64,000 nucleotides of DNA from Daphnia carinata (GCF_022539665.2 NC_081331.1:3196501-3260500); one strand, 5' to 3'; shown: positions 49,001 to 63,412, counted from the first letter of the stretch. The notes: generated by a model not told the origin, from the sequence alone. Numbers and translations: made by a program.

Positions 49001-49926
49001 TGCAAAGCCGGTCGGATTACACTCGACTTATCCATTTCCGGTGATGTTTGCGGCTGATTCTGATTTTTAAAAAAAGAAAATGATTTTTAAAATGATTTTC
49101 TATTTTGGAAGGAAAGGTCAGGTGGGACTGTGTCGGATCGATACCTGGTACTGCGAAATGGGCGGACTGGCTGGACTGTTGGGCAGTTCCATGGGCGGAG
49201 TGACGGACGATGGAGGCGGATGTTGTTTAATAGCCGTCGATGGGCTCATCGTTCGAACGATTGGAGCGTCGTTTGTTGGCGTGGGTGGTGGTGAAACAGG
49301 TGACGATGACGGCAACGATGTCGGACAAGGCGTCGACGCGTTGGATGATGCGCTGCGGCCGTGATTCGATGTGGCAGACGAGCAGGTGGTTGAAGCTACC
49401 GAAACAGACGAAACGCTGGAACTGGACGAGCAAAGCGATCCGCAACGGGAGCCGGATTCGCGCCGATGGTTGAGCATGTGCGACGTCAATGCGGCCGCCG
49501 TGCTGTAGCCCCGCTGGCAAACGCTGCACTGGAACGGCTTGCGGGTATCGTGCGTCTTGACGTGGATCTTTAAATGATCACTGTAACACACACAGACAAA
49601 GTCGTTGTTGAATTTTTGTTCTACGTTCTTCAAAACAAAATGCTAATATTTTTTTTCGACTTTCAAAAGGATCGAGTTGTTTCTCGTCCTAATAAGGTGA
49701 CCCAATCATTATTCAATAAGCATATTCAATTATTCCAAATCTGATACATCGTTGAAATGTGATTTCCAATGCGTTGGCCGTCAAAACGCCTTAACCAAAA
49801 CAGGCAAACAAAGAAAAAGTTGGAATAATGATTGAAAGATAGGACTAAGGAGATAGTCATGGCGAGTTCGAACCGGAATAATTCGTCCCGTCAAAACTGA
49901 TTTTCTTCTACTTTATTTATTTATTT

Positions 49927-49957
<31 letters not shown>

Positions 49958-50540
49958 GGAGTTCCAACACGTTGATGAAATCATCAAGCGACAGAAATTG
50001 TTGATCGGGTATTTGAAGAAACAGAAAGGAAAACTGACCTTCGTGAAAAGGCGGCCTCGCAGTGTTGGCAGCGATATTTTTTATCGCCCGTGTGGAGTTT
50101 GACGTGACGATCACGAGATCTTTTGTGCTTGAACAGTCGCAAGCAGAAATCACAGCGGAAGGGCATCTCATCGCTGTGAGCCTGGTTTGACCAATTAAGA
50201 AAAAAAAAAAAATGTTAATCAATTATTTCGCTTTTATTTTTTTTGTTTTTTGTTGCTCTCGTCGTGATGAATTTGAAAGATCAAAACGATTCCGTGTCGA
50301 CATTGATGAATGAATTGATAGAAGTGTTTGAGCCAAAAAAAAAAAATGATAATAATAATAAAATACCTGTTCGTGTTTTTTAAGGAGAGATAACCGCGGA
50401 AATGATCGCTGGCAGAAATTGCAGGTGAACGGGACGGAAAGGGCAGAGTTGGCGGCTAATGCGGCGTTCGAATCGCCAGGTGTGCCGCTGGTGCTGGTCG
50501 CAGCCGCCGACAGGACAACTTGGCCGTCGGTAGGCGGCAT
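46091..50540 (-). CDS. Oaz: Multi-C2H2 zinc-finger transcription factor, Oaz / ZNF423 / ZNF521 type
   Basis: Five coding exons are visible: 50540-50367, 50181-50039, 49580-49145, 49059-48828 and 48720-46091, for about 1204 residues. The first fingers carry the family signatures [36 protein letters not shown] (split by an intron at AFSR/SDH) and [16 protein letters not shown]. The big last exon keeps the order [24 protein letters not shown] and [23 protein letters not shown], then [14 protein letters not shown] and [16 protein letters not shown]. In all there are about 24 fingers, many degenerate. The family binds DNA and EBF/Smad partners in neural and mesodermal development. After an acidic Ser-rich linker, four regular fingers with TGDRP-type linkers form the C-terminus. 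The true N-terminus is probably in an upstream exon: the frame is open above the first ATG ([11 protein letters not shown]) to an acceptor near 50572. Confidence 0.93.
49921..49959 (+). repeat. T-run followed by 23-base G-run in an Oaz intron
   Basis: An approximately 13-base T-run (after TTAT) is followed directly by G23 at 49937-49959. It lies in the intron between coding exons 2 and 3, so the transcript has C23 followed by an A-run about 80 nt downstream of a donor site. Confidence 0.9.
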
Positions 50541-51913
50541 CTTATCGAATTCCTCTCGTCGAAGCAATTCTATCAAATGCCAAAATTTAGCCGTTTAAAT
50601 CAAGTGATTTCGAAGATTTAAATAAGAAACAAGGAAGAATTTGATCATTACCGACAATAAATTCACGAGTAAAACAGAGAAACAAACGAAAACCACTTCA
50701 CAAATCGAAAGAAAAAAAAAAAAAAAACGATTAGTCAGAAACACCGTGTCCACTTGATTTGTAAATAGCCGTGCACACTAACACAAGTGGTTGGCTAATT
50801 GAGCTCTTTTCGGGAGCGAATAATTTCAAATATTTTTTCCTCCGAGTGTGGAAGGTGTCAAATAATCCTTTGGAATCGTACAGTTGAAGCCGAAAGATGT
50901 TGTCGTTGAAAAAAAACAAAAAAAAACAACACAAACACACTGGAACCAAGTCGGGGAAGAAAAACAGATGTCGTGTAACTCGAGATGAAAAAAAAACAAA
51001 AAAAAAGCCAATCGAGCGTCTAGCAAAAATAACTGGCGTTTTTCACGGTACGTGTTGACTCGACCGAGTTGAGTCGTCTTGTGGTCTCTTCTATGTTCCG
51101 TCCCTCTGCCTTTTGCTTCGTTCTTTTTTCCCTTCTCTCACTTGTTAGCTGCCTCGGTCCGCTATATTGTGGTGGGCTTTGGGAGAAGGTTTCAATCTCG
51201 ACGGGGAACCTTCTTTCTCTCCTCCTTGTGCTCCTCCTCCACCTACTCCACCGAGAAACGGATGGGTGGCGAAGGAGTGGCCATATCAGATAAGAAAAAG
51301 AAGAAGGAAGACGTTAAAAAAAAAAAAGAATCGAAGAAGAACTTTTTTTTTTTTTTTGAAAAGACCCCCACCCAAGACATCATGCCAAGCACCCTCAGCT
51401 CGCGTTCTCGCTCGAACACTCAATCAGAATAAAAAAAAAGGAACATTTTTTTTTTTTTTTTCTTCCCTTCAATTTTTGAAAACTAAATTTCAACTGATGA
51501 TTTTTTTGTGTTGTGCTCGGTCCACATGTTTTGAATCCCACCCGAAAGTAACTGGAGGCTAACATGATTCCTGCACATCTTTTCTCGGGGCATTCCGGTT
51601 ATGTATTTAACCCTATTCAATGTGTTTAAAGGTCCATGTAAGGCGGTTGCTGTAAGTGGCTTTTGATTCCGTTGTTGAAAGAGTGATTCAACAAGATCTC
51701 ACACAAATATCGTCGGCAAAAAGCGAAGCGGACGACGACCAAAGCGGTCCCTCATCTCTTCCTTCTCAGCTATTATAAAAACCTACACACACACACACAG
51801 ACTGGCCGTGCCCAGTCAGGGTAGTAGCTGGGCGGGACTACAGAATCGAATAGAGAGCCAGAGAGCCAAAAAAAGAATTGAAGAAGAAAGAAGGTTCAAA
51901 TAAGCCCAGGGGG

Positions 51914-51916
<3 letters not shown>

Positions 51917-51948
<32 letters not shown>
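51917..51948 (+). repeat. (TC)n microsatellite
   Basis: About sixteen TC units, followed shortly by a long T-run at about 51953-51972. Confidence 0.9.
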
Positions 51949-51951
<3 letters not shown>

Positions 51952-53451
51952 ATTTTTTTTTTTTTTTTTTTTCGACCATGATTTTTTATATGTGCTCCCC
52001 CTCGGTTCCAGGACTGGGAAACAAGACATCAACCATTCAAATGAAGAGAGTCCAAAAAAAAAAAAAATACGCGTGGCTTTAATGAGCGGAGATACCTGAG
52101 TCAAGGAATAGAAGTCAGATAGAGCCATCTACTCACATACAAACTACTATATAAGTCGTAGCGAGTGCAGCAGCGAAACACACAGACATCTTCCTTTTTG
52201 ACAATATAAAAGAAACACCGCGCGCCCCGACATCTCTATATTCGTATATTCCACTCCATCTTAGTCTAACCTTTGTCGTTGTTTCTTTTTTTTTTTTTTT
52301 TTTTTAACTTGCTCATTTCTATGATCGGAGCGTTAAGAAATATAAGGGCACAAGTGAAAGGTGAATCATTTTTTTTCTTCTTTTTAATCGATTATTATTT
52401 AGTATTAATAGATGCGCATCTTGAGATGTCCTCAGTTTGACTGGAAAAAAAAAAAAAAAGAAATACCAGGTTGAAAACCAGTACGAATCGATTGATTGTC
52501 CGTTTACTTTCGCTCAAGAGATAGAGGTGGTCCCTTCACTTCAATCGCGTTTGAATTTCCTATCCGTTTCGGGAGCTAAATTATCATTATCGGCCATGAA
52601 CGTTAAGGAACATATCACCGCCGAGCGGCATATACATAATAAACAAAACTTATATGAAGGTGATGGCTGCAGATGCGAGAGACTCTGGCACACAAAACAA
52701 CCACAGGGCGGCGAGCAAAAGATATAACAACACGTTGAACGAAGGACCGATGAAAATACGAGAACCCGATTGTTTGTGTGAGACGCGGCGGGCCGCAATT
52801 TTATTCCTTTAAGGAAAAAGCTTAAAAAAAAAAAAAAAAAAAGGAAAACAATGGAGATAAATTTATTCGAAAAAAGAAAAAAAAAAAACCGGTTGAAAAC
52901 TACCTTTCCCCCCACGTCGACTAACAACACCAAAAAAAAAAAAGAGGCGGAGAGGAGCGATGATGAAGACATCACACAGTGCGATAGGGACTGCAGTTTG
53001 AAAAAGAGACCCGACGAGAGGGCCACGAAAAATGTGAAATAAGATGTAAAAAAAAAAAAATAATAATAATAAATAAAATAAAAAGTCTGCGGGCATTTCG
53101 AAAAAAAAAAAAAAAGAAAAAAACCTGTGGGTCATCTAGATTAGCTCGTCTCGGGACAAGTTAAAAAAAAAAAAAAAAATAATGAATATGCTACACACAC
53201 ATCTATATGCACGTATAAAAGAAAATAGACCCTCCTTCTAACCATCTAAAGTTCCTCCTCTTTTGCCTCCATCGTCCATATTTTTTTTTTTTTTTTGTAG
53301 CCTCTTTGTTACACCGACAATCTCTTTCGTTCGCTCTGCACCACACATGCACTACAACTATATCTAAATTTTTTTTTTTTTTCTTTTTTTCTCCTTTTTA
53401 TTATTATTACCATTTCTCTCTGTCTCTTCTTCTGCTTTCAGAGAGAGCGGC

Positions 53452-53490
53452 AAAAAAAAAAAAAAAAAAAAAAATAGAAAATGCTCTTTT

Positions 53491-53521
<31 letters not shown>
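53452..53521 (+). repeat. Paired poly(A) and poly(T) tracts
   Basis: A23 at 53452-53474 and T29 at 53493-53521 are separated by under 20 bases, so the two tracts could fold back on each other. Confidence 0.85.
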
Positions 53522-53523
<2 letters not shown>

Positions 53524-56434
53524 TATGAGAGGGAGTTCCAGCATATCGCGGTACATCCAAGAGTCGCTTTTCCACGTCTCCCTCCCCACCAGAAAAAAAA
53601 AAAAAAAATTTCTGCCTGTCTGTCAGCAAAAAAGAAAAAGAACTGGGAATGCGCGTGATTGCCCTTTTCTGAGCTGCCGCGTCTGTTGTCTACGCGCGGA
53701 ACCCCTTTTCTTTCTTTTTTTCCTATTAGAAACGTGGGAGAGCCCAAAAATTTCTTTTTTTTTTTTTTACAGGTCAAGAAAAGTGGGAAAGATAAAGACA
53801 TTAAAAAAAAAAAGAAGAAGTTGCCTTGTACATTTTTTTTGTAAGGCTAACGCCGTCGTCCTAAAGGAGGTCTGACCGTTGATATGTTTCTTTTTGTTCA
53901 GACTAGCGCTCTGCTGGCGATCCGCTAAATGTATGCGACCTTTTCCTATTCCTGACATTTAACATCTTCTTCCATTTTCGTTCGATAGCGTTTTCGTTGA
54001 TATTTCCATCACGCAAGAGGCCAAAAAAAAAAAAATAATAATAAATAAATAAATAACAACAACCGGCCAATCGATAGAACAAAGGGAACTATTTATGCGC
54101 GGGTGGTCATCATCGGGATCGTAAAGATCCTTCCCTATTTTTCTTCTTACTTTTTGTTTATAGGTAAACAATTATTTTTTTTTTATTTCCCCTGTATCCT
54201 GCGGTTCTTCAGTTCTTTAAGAAACGCATTTTTTTTTTTTTTTTTTGTCTTTATTATTTAGTAAATCTGTTCACAAGGGGGAGTTTTATTTTCTGTTTGT
54301 TTTCTTATTGCGTGGGTTTATGATGATCGGAGAAATTATTGATCGAGCATGTCTCTTCAAGTTTTAACGTTCGCTAAGGCGAGTCGTTAACCCCCGTACG
54401 ATTATAAAGAATTGACAGATATGTATATACATATATGTATATATAAAAAAAAAAAAAAAAGGATTTTGAAAAAGTTCCATTGCCGCATTAAATCCGAGAT
54501 TTCTTGGAGCAGATTAAAATATTATCAGTGCCAACTTGGCTCTTTTTCTCGTTATCTCGAACGTCTCTCCAAGTTGACTTGCAAATTACACATTCTTCAT
54601 AGTTATGAATATCTGAATTTCTAAAAAAAAAAAAAAAAAAAACAAAAAAAAAATAACATCCTTATCCTACTGTTTACCCGCACGCCGAAAATACACACAC
54701 ACAAAAAAAAGCCTTTAAATGTCTTTTTGTTATCTTAGAAAGTTCAAGTCGATACGTTCGTAGAATGCGCGTCTCTTTACATCAAAAGCCCGACCAGCGA
54801 TACCACGGTCAATACATAAGCCTCCGTTTGATAGCATTACGTATATACTTTTAAAGACTAGACTATACGTTACATAAAAAAAAAAAAGGGCAACCTCTCT
54901 CCCCTCTTCTAAGAAAAAAAAAAAAAAATGAAAAAAAAATGAAAGGTCAAAATACTTTGATGACAAGCCGGCAGGCAGACACGACATGTACGCAGATGAA
55001 GCACCTGGCCAATAATGATGGTGGTGGCGGTAGTGGTTACAGACGGCTTATACAATTTCGGATACAAAAAAAAAAAAGAATCTACTTGCCCCTCTAAAAA
55101 AAAGAGAAGAGGGCCACTTGGACGGTATAAACTAAACACACCGGCAAAGATAAGGGGGGGGGGGGGAAATGAAAATTCATTTTTCTTTTTTACAAAATAA
55201 ATAAAACCGAAAATAAGAGGAATGATGGTATTGAAGATATAGTCATCCTAAGCGGCTACTTTCAATGTCTTTGCCGATGCGTCGACAAAATTCTTGAAGA
55301 GAGAAAAGGAAAAAAAAAAAAAAAAAAAAAATGAAAGTTGTAAATAAATGAGCTCGAAAGGTCTCACAGTCGGCCACCGTCGCTTGATATTATGAAGCGA
55401 CATGAAGGAGAAGAAAAAGAAGATGTTTGTAGTCTGAGAAGCAGTAGGGGGTGGGCAAGGAGGGAGGAGACCTAGAGGGGGGTGGCAACATGTGGAGCAC
55501 CCTCTCATTTTTCATCATAAGCTTTTTTGCTAAGGTAAAAACTAAGGTAAAAAAAAAAAAAAAAAAAAAAAGGCTAGATAGGTAAGATATACAAAGAATA
55601 ATAGCATAGAAAAAAGGAAGGTAAAAAGCAACAAGTCGCTTGCTGGGGTTCTTTCTTTCCCCCCCCCCCCCCATCTTCTTCCTCCGTCGGGGCTTGAAGA
55701 AGACATCCCGCTGAGAAACGGTGATGGGAGCCACAAGCTGAGCCCGCTCCGCCCCATTCTTGTCTACGTACTACTCTATCTCCTTTTCCGTCTGACAGCA
55801 TTCTTTTTTTTTTTTTTTTTTTAAACGAAATACGAAAAAAAAAAAAAAAAATGTTTTGCCTACATCTTTCTTGCCTCCCCTTCTCTCATTTTTTTTTTTC
55901 CATGTTATTGTTGTTGCTCTTATAACAGAGTCGTCTCAGAATGCGCTAGGTCCTTTTTTTTTTTTTTTTTTTTTAATGACTTCATTTTCTCCCAAAAAAT
56001 CTTTAAAAAAAAAAAAAGGAAACCTGGACAAGTCGTAGAGCATCACGACCGATGGATATCTCATGGAACATTCTTTCCTTCTCGAATTTTAGAAAAAGAA
56101 ATGAGAGCTAAATGGCTATTTATTGTTAGGATGAGTATACACTTATGGCGTAGCACTTGTATCTTATCTCACTTTTCCCGTTGTTAAGGTTTAATCAAGC
56201 GTGTAACACACGGAAGAGTAGAACTTGGGGGGAGGGGGGAGAGGAGAGAGAAAGGAGGATTATCCTGTACCCCCTTTAAAAGGCTCTTCGGCGGAGAAAA
56301 TTCGGTGGTTACAACTACCTTTAGCGAACAGCGCGTATAGATTCGAGATGACGGCCAAACACGCCTACCTATTTTTTTTTCTTTTCTTTTCGCTTGGCCA
56401 GCGTTCCGTACAAGTTGAGACGGTGGCAGAGACC

Positions 56435-56460
56435 AAAAAAAAAAAAAAAAAAAAAAAAAA
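56435..56460 (+). repeat. Poly(A) tract of 26
   Basis: Uninterrupted A26, followed by a T-rich segment. Confidence 0.9.
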
Positions 56461-59400
56461 TTTTTATTTGTTTTTTTTTTTTATCTGATCAAAGTTAACA
56501 TTAATGTTTAAAAAAAAATGAATTTAGCGAAATGAAAAAAAAAAAAAAAATATATATAGCAGTCGGGATCGATGGCCTTTTTTGAAAGCAATAAAAACAC
56601 GAGCTATAGCGCGGTAATAAATCCGACAAATTGGTGGCATATATACGTACACACCTGTGTGACGCTGTACCGGTGTGTGTACCATCTAGCGCACTCAGTT
56701 TAACCCTCCTGGGAAGCATTCGCTCAGGCGGCAGAGCCTTCAAAAAAAAAAATACAAAAATACAAAAATTTCTTCAACAAATAGGGCCAATATAAAAAAA
56801 AGAAAAGGAAACCGATAGGATTGAGGATCTGATTGAGAACATCGAGAGAGGCCAAGTTCGTGTCGCGCCTAGGTATCCTTCATTTTTGTTTGTAAGTCTA
56901 CAGCGCATGGAAGATCCTTTTTTTTTTTATTTTACAGTTGGGGGGGGGGGGGTTAAAGTTGAAGAAACTCAACAAACACATCATCGTACAAGAAAAAAAA
57001 ATAAATGAGGGGGGTTCTGTACGCGATGCCAGAGCCTCGTAAAAAAAAAAAAAAACAACAAAGAAATTGAGGACTATAAAGTCGTGGACTGGCTGAGTTG
57101 GGCACGAACGAGCTTTAAACATATTTGGTCCCTCACAGTTTGTTTTTTTTTTTTAAATTCTTTTTCCTAACTTTACTAAGATGCCAGAGATATATAGATG
57201 CAGTCAGCAGTGCCCCCCCTCTACCACATTTGTTATTGTATTTTCCCCCCTGAAAAAAAAAAAAAAAAATCCCATTGTCCGTGACAATAACAAAAGGGAA
57301 AGAAATCTGTACTGTAAAGAAAGGACACGGCCAGAAAAAAAAAAAATAAAATAAAATCTTTTCCTCTTTTAAAAACATTTCTGACTGCGTGTTATCTCTG
57401 CGCACTTGTCGTCGAACAGGAAAAATAACAACTGGAGGAACTTCTTTGTACTTTCTTCTTTGCCTTTAAAACGTCACAGCAACCGGTAGCTGGATAGAGC
57501 TAAAGCAGTTGACGTTTTTTTAAAAAAAAAAAAAAAGCTGATAATGTGTCTCGACCTACGACCTCCAGCATTTTCGGTAGGGTTTTTGTTAGCCCGTAGG
57601 ATAACGTTTCTTTTTTTTGGGGGGGGGGAGGCAAAAAAAAAAAAAAAATCTAAAGTAGTTGATGGAAAGGGTTTAGGGAGGAACAGATTCGAGTCTAATT
57701 CTTTCAACCAGCACAGAGGAATGAAAAAAAAAAAAGAAGTACAAGCTGGGACAGGAAATGACACTGTGAAAACGAAGAGTATGCCTTCGACAAATGTCAA
57801 ATGCGTTATTTTTATATCGATCGATGGTGGGAGGGTGTTCTCCCCCCTCTCTTTTTCGATGTCATGAATACAAGTCATCAGCCATAGGAATGATAAAAAA
57901 AAAAAAAAAAAAAAAAAAGGTAAAGAATGTCGAGGTTGTGTGTGTGTGTGTGTGTGCCTTTCACCAATCATCACCCCACACGCACATACGCACACGTACA
58001 CACACGCAGAACTCGGAGAAATATTTTTGAAAAAAAAAAAAAAAATGGGAGAAGTTCTTTTTTTTTTTTTACTTATTTCGACAGTGCGGGGTATTTATCC
58101 GAGAAAATTCCGGTTATTTTCTATCGTTGTTGTTACTGTTGGTTAAAAAAAAAAAAAAAAAAAGACCTCCCCGGAGTCGAGTGAATCGTCTACCACGATT
58201 TCCTTTTTTTTTTTTTTTCTTTCATCTTCATGGGAAAACGTCTCGTTACGAAGAAATACGTTAACAGTTGCCGAACTACCGCTGCGTGTACCTTCAACAC
58301 ACACACACACATCGCAAGAAGGCGAAAAAAGATGAAAGAAGACGATAAAAAAAATTAAAAAAAACGAAACCGAAAATGTTTTTGTCCCATTTCTCAAGTC
58401 AGATGGAAGAAGAATGTTTTTTTCTTGTTTCATAATCATCCCCTGGAAAGAAAAAAAAAAAAAGGGGGGCCCCCAAAATAAGAAGGACCACCCAATGAAT
58501 TGAGACATCGTCCGCGTTTTCTCTTTTTTTTTTTTCTTCCCCAACTATACTAAACGCGCCCGTTCTCGCGTGTGTTGAGCAAGACGTTGCTGGATATCCA
58601 TTCGGCTGCTGGCCGTGTGATGAAAAAAAAAAATAAAATAAAATACCAGTTTTTGACCCACCTAGCGCACCTCTCCCGCTCACATTTTGAAAGAACGTAC
58701 AAAACGCAACAGCTTTTGTTCTCGCCCATTTTCTTCTTCTTTAGTTTTGCACAATCCCAGTGGTGTCGTTATCCTTCGTCCATAGGACGAAAAGAACGGG
58801 CGCGAGCTCTCAAACACCTTTACAGAGGATGAACATCCTATAAACATGTTTCATTCCATTCCACAGCGTTAAAGAATTTCTTTTGAAAAATAAAGAAGCC
58901 CCTCGGCCCGTCTATACGCGCAGACGTTGCGACAAAAGTGAAGCATTTAAAAAAAAAAAAAAATAGGCCGACGAATGGCTCAGTTGAACGAGCAAATTGG
59001 GTTGCATTCTTGCTCGTCAATCATCGATCGTGAGGACAACACAAAAAGACGATCGCAGAGTAAGACATTCTAGTTGAATAAAAAGAAAAAGTGGGGGGCG
59101 GGGAGGACGTTCTTTCGTTCGCCTATTCGTTTTGGAAAACGCGCTCGTAAAAACGCGGATGATAATAGCGTCGAACACCTGTCGGAGTTACCAGAAGCCC
59201 TCACAGTCGGTGCAGAAACTCGCAACATTTTAAGACTTTGACGACTTCATCGAGGTCGAGAATTTCGTTTCCTTTAAAAAAAAAAAAGCCGAGCAAAAAG
59301 GGGGAAAAGAAAGGAGATGATGAAGATGTTTTTGAGATAGTTGGAAAAAAAAAATAAAAAATAAATGGCGCGCCACCTGGCCATTTTCCGAACGAGCTAC

Positions 59401-62400
59401 ACGAGTTCACCTTTAACACGGGGCTTGAGGGGAGGAGAGCCAGGCACACACATACACACACACAAAAAAAAAATGGAAAGGCACTAAAGAGAGAGAGAGA
59501 GAGAGAAACAACGAAAAAAAAAAAAAAAAAAAGGATCAGATATAGACGTAGAGATACCTCGTGGGAGGGTGGGAGGGAAAAGGCATTCCGGTTGGGATAC
59601 TCGAAGCGGATAATCATCCGCTTGATGAGGGCAACGCGCATAATGAGTGGGTGTTGCTGTTGCAACCCTTGGAAGAAGAACTCGCATAGGTACAAAAAAA
59701 AAAAAAAAAAAAAAAAATGGGCAATAAGACAGAAAGAAAAGTATGGGGGGGAGAAGAGATGATTGGAGAGGGGGGGGAGTTAGATGGTGAAGGTGGGGAG
59801 GAGCGAATCGTGATGCTCAAGAAGGTGGAAGAAAGGTACGACTGCTACTATACGATAAAGAAAACAACAAAAAGAAAGAAAAGGAAGAAAGAAAATAAAG
59901 GAAGACGAAAAAGAAATAAAAACGGACTCGTTTCTACGAGATAGCAGCAAAAGGTAGTAAGAAGAAGAAGAAGAAGAGAGGGCGCGGCCCACCCAGGTAT
60001 CGAAGGTTAGAGTCGACCACCCATCGGTGCTGGAACTTGCTCGGGGAGTTTCGGGCTGGGCCGATTGGTTTTTTTTTGTTGTTGTATATACTTCGAACGA
60101 ATCCCTTCAGCTGTACAACGAAACAGCACCAAGATGCGACTTTTACGTGGTAGAAAGAAGACAATTTTCAACAAAAAAAAAAAAAAATAATAATAATAAT
60201 ATAAGTAGCCTATCGTCTTTCATGAGGGCGCCCCTTCTTTCCTTCTTTTTATGTTTTTATTCAGAATATAAAAGTATACACGTCGTGGCTAATCAGCATA
60301 CACCTGAACGGGTTCTTTATTTTTCTATTGGGAATCGAATATCAAGATGTCAACGGTCCACACTTTCAAGACTACCATGTTTTTCAAGAACACAAGGGGA
60401 GGATAGAAAATCGAATCTATTTACGACCGAGCTTGGAAATGAAGTGAAATTCTCCGATTTCTTTTTTTTTTTTTTTTAAATTAGAAGAACATGTTGCGCA
60501 TTTAACAGGTTCCGGCAAAGGTCTAAACGCGCGCCATCTGTTACCTTACATCGTGGTCATCCCTATGTAATATTTTTTTTAAATTCAAACCAAACCGCAA
60601 ATGTGAAACGGGACGTCATTTTCAAAAACAAAAGAAAAAAAAATTGCACAATCGTAGAACGTCGACGATGTAATTGAAGCAACGAGATGGCGTTCCTCGG
60701 GGTACCATACCCGAAATCATTGGCCTTCACAATTTCGTTTTACTTTAAACAGCGGCTTTCGAAATTCATCGTTTTCCTTTACTCAAGCAACGACATGCGA
60801 ACACATCAGCTGTGTTTCTTTTACTTCACGAACGCGTAGCTAGACACAGCGCAAGAGGATAGGACATGTATACAGTCCCCCCAATGGGAAATCTTTGATT
60901 TTCTTTTTTTTTTTTTTTGTTCGCTGTCTGTTATAGCTGAGAACCTCCCCCCCCCCCCCCCTTGCGATGGTACACGAGAGTGGCTTTGTTTGCGGTGGGG
61001 GAAAACGCGTGATAATATCGTGTCTTGATGGGTAAAAACAAAAACGCCTTTCCTCTTCAGACATGCCTGCAAAATCACACAGATTTCTCGTCTGCTTGTT
61101 TTAATGGAGCATCGACAACGGAGGGGAAAGGAAAACAAATGGCGTAACGAAACCATTTGGGATGGGCCTTCGTAGACTTGATTAAGATCCTTATTTATTA
61201 CGTAAGCAGCGGAAATCAAAAGGTTATCGTGTACTCTTTAGGAGAAAATAAAAAAAAATCGAATCGATTATTCGTTTTTGGAAGAAATTACTTTTGCATT
61301 AACGACGGAAAAATGTAAATGTTATTGCGAGGGTCTAAAACAAAAATGGAGGGGGGGGGATTGCGGATGGAGCTTCCGGCTGCCAATAGTTTCATCTTTT
61401 TTTTTTTTTTTTTTTTTCAAAAATCATTTGCTGGTTTTTGATGGATAGTGTCAGAGCCAGCCAGGAAAACACACAAAGCCATTTGCCTTTCCAAATATTC
61501 CATTTCCCTGAACAACACGAATAAGAAGCTTATTCTTTCAATCATTTCTTTTTTCTTCTATGCTATTCAGAAACTGCCTTTTTTCTTTTCTTCCACAGAT
61601 TATGAAGTAGAATAGAAAGAAAAGTCATTGTGCACAGGTAGACAGTAGATCACTAACCACCAAGTTTAAAAAAAAAAAAAAAAAAAAGGGAGTCCCATCA
61701 AACTAATCCGCCCCCTTTGCTTGATTTTCAATGCATTTTCGAGACACACAAACGGAAACGTCCCCCCCCCCCCTACCAAAAAAAAAAAAAATAATAATAA
61801 TCATTTAATAATTATCCCCCCCCCCCTATTAACTTCGAGGTGTTTTGGGAGGCTCGCTAAGTAGTAATATAGATCTCTCTAGACCGGAATGTCACCTGTC
61901 AATCCCCCTCGCAAATAAAGAAGATTCCTCGGAAGTCTATTGACACACTAACTCCATGGAGAAAAGAAAAAAAAAAAAAAAAAAACTTGTTGGCCTGGAT
62001 CACTAGCGATGCCCAAGTTTTTTATGTTTGTTTTTTTTTATCCATGGTTTCTTCTTCATTTTTTCTTTTTATATTCGGAGCTGCATACCAGTTAATGCAT
62101 GAACGCAGTTAAGAGATATAATATAAAAGTTTGGGGTGGGGGGAGGGGGGGGGCGTACGTTCTCTCTGGAGAAAAGAAGCTGCTCGATGACGTCGTCGTT
62201 CACGTATTTTCCCTTCTCTTTTTCCGCTATCCCGCGTGCACTGAGCTTACAGTAGCACGAAACTCTCTCGACTCATATCAAAGATGGAAGCCTTTCTATC
62301 CTGCCGTACTTCTTCTCTTTTGTTTTCTTTTCTTCTTTACTTGTCTCGCGTGTATACACTTTTCGTCCATCTGTCCGTCCATTCCATTTTCCCCGGAGAG

Positions 62401-62800
62401 ATCCACCTTGGGCGAAAAGGGATTATATATGCGCTCGTAGTATTGTAAAAGACTCCCGAAGTCTGCGGGTAACCCAACAAAAAAAAAAAAAAAAAAGAAA
62501 AAAAAAGAAAAAGAAAAGCCAAATGGGGCGGAGCCGCCGATGACTCCCTCCGGTGAGAGATCCAGGCCAACTCTGACTTATGGACGGACCGGAAACTCAG
62601 TCCGTCGAGCTGGGCCACTAAATATCAAGACTACCCCGAGATGTTTCGAGCGAGAGGTGAAAAGGGGCGCCAGGGATTCTGATGCACCCCCCCCCCGCCC
62701 TTTTATTTGAAAAGAAAAAAGTAAAACTCCCTTACCACCGTCTTCTACCAGCACCCCCCTTGTGGCTCTTTAAAAAAAAAACTTGACTCGAGAAAAGGGA

Positions 62801-62832
<32 letters not shown>

Positions 62833-63059
62833 TGGATCGAATAGGGAGAAGAAATGAAAGAACTTTTCTTTTTAAAAAGACCCTCTCGAGCGTCTGCGGG
62901 ATTTTCTCGGGACGTCACCGACTCCCACTCATCTACTGGGCTGAGACATCGGGCTAGAAAGTACAGCGAATATAAGAAGAGACGACCAAGACTTTGGCCG
63001 CAACGTGAAAGCGGATGTGGGGAGGAAGAAGGCTATATAGTTCTCTCCACTTGGGATTC

Positions 63060-63060
<1 letters not shown>

Positions 63061-63110
<50 letters not shown>
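63061..63110 (+). repeat. Poly(A) tract of 50
   Basis: Uninterrupted A50, the longest homopolymer in the window. It has no target-site duplication or retroelement body upstream that I can recognise. Confidence 0.9.
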
Positions 63111-63112
<2 letters not shown>

Positions 63113-63381
63113 AATCCTCTAGCGACGTGAAACTCTCTCGGTCCAAAATGCACTCACGAAAAAAAAAAAAAGAAAAAAACTTAAGTAACGAAAAAAAAAA
63201 TAAAAAAAACCTTCGATAAGTCAAATCGAATAAGCATCAAGATAACAGACACGAGTATCCAGCTCTCATTGTCAATTTTCTCTTGTTAGTCACGAGGACC
63301 TGTCTCTCTCCATCCACGGCACATTATAATTAGAAACAAACAAACAAAAAAACGGACACTTTCTGTAGATAAAAAAGAATA

Positions 63382-63382
63382 T

Positions 63383-63412
<30 letters not shown>
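63382..63412 (+). repeat. (CA)n microsatellite
   Basis: About fifteen CA/AC units followed by a short A-run. Confidence 0.85.

Noticed and set aside
53306-53875. Long open frame of 189 codons in the homopolymer-rich domain
   Set aside because: It is mostly Phe and Lys from T and A runs, with no domain and no splice context.
60027-60479. Open frame of 150 codons
   Set aside because: It begins at a doubtful start, crosses A/T runs and ends in a poly-Phe tract; no protein resemblance.
62854-63219. Open frame with a long poly-Lys stretch
   Set aside because: It is produced by the A50 tract and nearby A-runs.
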